NCBI RefSeq assembly: GCF_000261365.1
Contig: NZ_AJVC01000005.1
Location: 124,001 to 188,000, forward strand
DNA from: Herbaspirillum sp. GW103
GTDB lineage: Bacteria; Pseudomonadota; Gammaproteobacteria; Burkholderiales; Burkholderiaceae_D
Length of the DNA stretch: 64,000 nucleotides
Direction of reading: 5' to 3'
A program made the translations under genes and the position numbers. Below, one piece after another: positions 63,585 through 64,000 of the stretch. The number at the start of each line of letters is the position of its first letter. Position 1 is the first letter of the stretch. Under the pieces are notes generated by a model. The model was not told the DNA's origin. It saw only the letters and a program-made list of their open reading frames with translations, and ran no database searches.

Positions 63585-63641
63585 GAACCCGCGACCCCCG
63601 GCGTGACAGGCCGGTATTCTAACCAACTGAACTACCACTCC
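63565..63641 (-). tRNA. tRNA-Asp (anticodon GTC)
   Basis: Read on the minus strand, the acceptor arm pairs GGAGTGG with CCGCTCC (one T-G pair), followed by discriminator G and an encoded CCA. The D loop has AGTTGGTTAGA, the anticodon loop is CTGTCAC with anticodon GTC, and the T arm is CGGGTTCGAGCCCCG. All invariant positions appear present. It is transcribed alone and decodes GAC/GAU codons. Confidence 0.96.
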
Positions 63642-63681
63642 TAAAACCGTTTCAGCTGTCCTTGCTTGCTGAAAGATCGCT

Positions 63682-63687
63682 ATTATA
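63682..63687 (-). promoter_or_regulatory. -10 box of the tRNA-Asp promoter
   Basis: A consensus TATAAT on the minus strand is followed by AGCGAT, a GC-containing discriminator often seen at stable RNA promoters. The -35 area (63705-63710, TGGCTT) is weak. The start would be near 63675, about 34 bases before the tRNA. Confidence 0.6.
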
Positions 63688-63751
63688 GGAGAGACTTTTT
63701 CAAAAAGCCAGGCCTTTTTTAGAAAATTGCGAAATATTTTACGAGCAGGCC

Positions 63752-64000
63752 TTACGCCTTGAACTTGCCCTCGAATGCCAGCTTGGAGAGCGGCTCACGC
63801 GGGCTGGGCACTTCACGTGCCTGCAACCCTTCCGGCAGGACCGACTTGTCACCCAGCTTGCCCACCACCACCATGGCTTCCACCGAGAATTCAGCCGGCA
63901 CATTCAGTTCAGTGCGGGCGCGGTCCTTGTCGAAACCGGCCATGCCGTGCGCATGCCAGCCCGACAGCGACGCCTGCAAGGCCAGATAACCCCAGGCCGA
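63752..64000 (-). CDS. Nitroreductase family protein, C-terminal part (5' cut by window edge)
   Basis: The last 82 residues of an FMN-dependent nitroreductase-fold protein are in the window. AWGYLALQASLSGWHAHGMAGFDKDRAR corresponds to the conserved helix and FMN-site loop, FSVEAMVVVGKLG to the following strand, and the tail ends SKLAFEGKFKA. Such enzymes reduce nitro compounds, quinones or flavins with NAD(P)H; the substrate is unknown. The N-terminal FMN-binding part lies beyond position 64000. It is read from the same strand as the tRNA, upstream of the tRNA promoter. Confidence 0.85.
   Translation of the reverse strand, partial: SAWGYLALQASLSGWHAHGMAGFDKDRARTELNVPAEFSVEAMVVVGKLGDKSVLPEGLQAREVPSPREPLSKLAFEGKFKA

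Noticed and set aside
63259-63644. Overlapping open frames across the tRNA-Asp repeat region
   Set aside because: They translate the tRNA, its terminator copies and palindromes; the repeated peptide segments come from the DNA repeat and not from a gene.

Overview
The window is chromosomal DNA from a GC-rich betaproteobacterium of the order Burkholderiales. The gene content and order best fit Oxalobacteraceae, most likely Herbaspirillum or a close relative; this is inferred from recalled gene order (metK-lpxL-lpxL-dapF; ahcY-small membrane protein-metF; DUF484-xerC) and a Burkholderia-type porin, not from a search. Coding density is high, most intergenic gaps are short, and no insertion sequence, prophage, integrase or CRISPR array was seen.

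Layout. 1-4539 (+): tail of an OmpR-family response regulator, then hemA, prfA, dsbB and prmC. 4574-15503 (-): fused indolepyruvate ferredoxin oxidoreductase, phenylalanine hydroxylase, a GNAT acetyltransferase, cca, a glutathione transferase, an NDUFA9-like epimerase and the Slt lytic transglycosylase. 15538-20427: a one-carbon/SAM-cycle block with 5-formyl-THF cyclo-ligase (+) and, on the minus strand, metK and ahcY-membrane protein-metF, the latter group headed by an SAH riboswitch. 20617-23261 (+): two lipid A acyltransferases and dapF. 23346-30846: a Sel1-repeat protein, a major porin, DUF484, xerC, a Fur-family regulator, an HAD nucleotidase and a TraB/GumN protein. 30938-34488 (-): argB, a SPOR protein, coaX, birA. 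34606-38335 (+): a VanZ-like membrane protein, a thioredoxin-like ferredoxin, a small alpha/beta hydrolase and a PBP5-type carboxypeptidase. 38483-43589: ahpF and ahpC (peroxide defence), a thioesterase and pckG. 43977-49512: a LysR remnant, a D-2-hydroxyacid dehydrogenase, a short asparaginase, a yeiE-yeiH pair and small unknowns. 49639-51711: Rep helicase. 52058-54456: an accessory patch of type VI secretion genes (truncated VgrG, an AT-richer unknown protein, a truncated Tli4-like immunity lipoprotein, an intact PAAR protein). 54703-63262: polar amino acid ABC transporter genes, a flavoprotein, slyX, dinB, rdgC, a TetR regulator and a second-type fusA. 63354-64000: a tRNA-Asp gene with an unusual duplicated 3' end, then the tail of a nitroreductase.

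How genes work together. The metK, ahcY and metF products form the SAM/SAH/methyl-folate cycle, and the riboswitch lets SAH induce its own removal. AhpC and AhpF form a peroxidase/reductase pair under a candidate OxyR site. The TetR gene and fusA are divergent across a region carrying several CATTAC/GTAATG dyads.

The least ordinary items are: (i) a candidate small RNA at about 8610-8686 with two CCTCCCCT (anti-Shine-Dalgarno) motifs and a strong terminator; (ii) the 66-bp repeat at the tRNA-Asp gene, which copies the last 20 bases of the tRNA plus its terminator around a palindrome-rich insert and resembles in layout the rtT repeats of the E. coli tyrT operon; (iii) the decayed T6SS patch; (iv) the dyad cluster between tetR and fusA; and (v) a dapF promoter whose -10 box lies 6 bases before the start codon, which suggests a leaderless mRNA.
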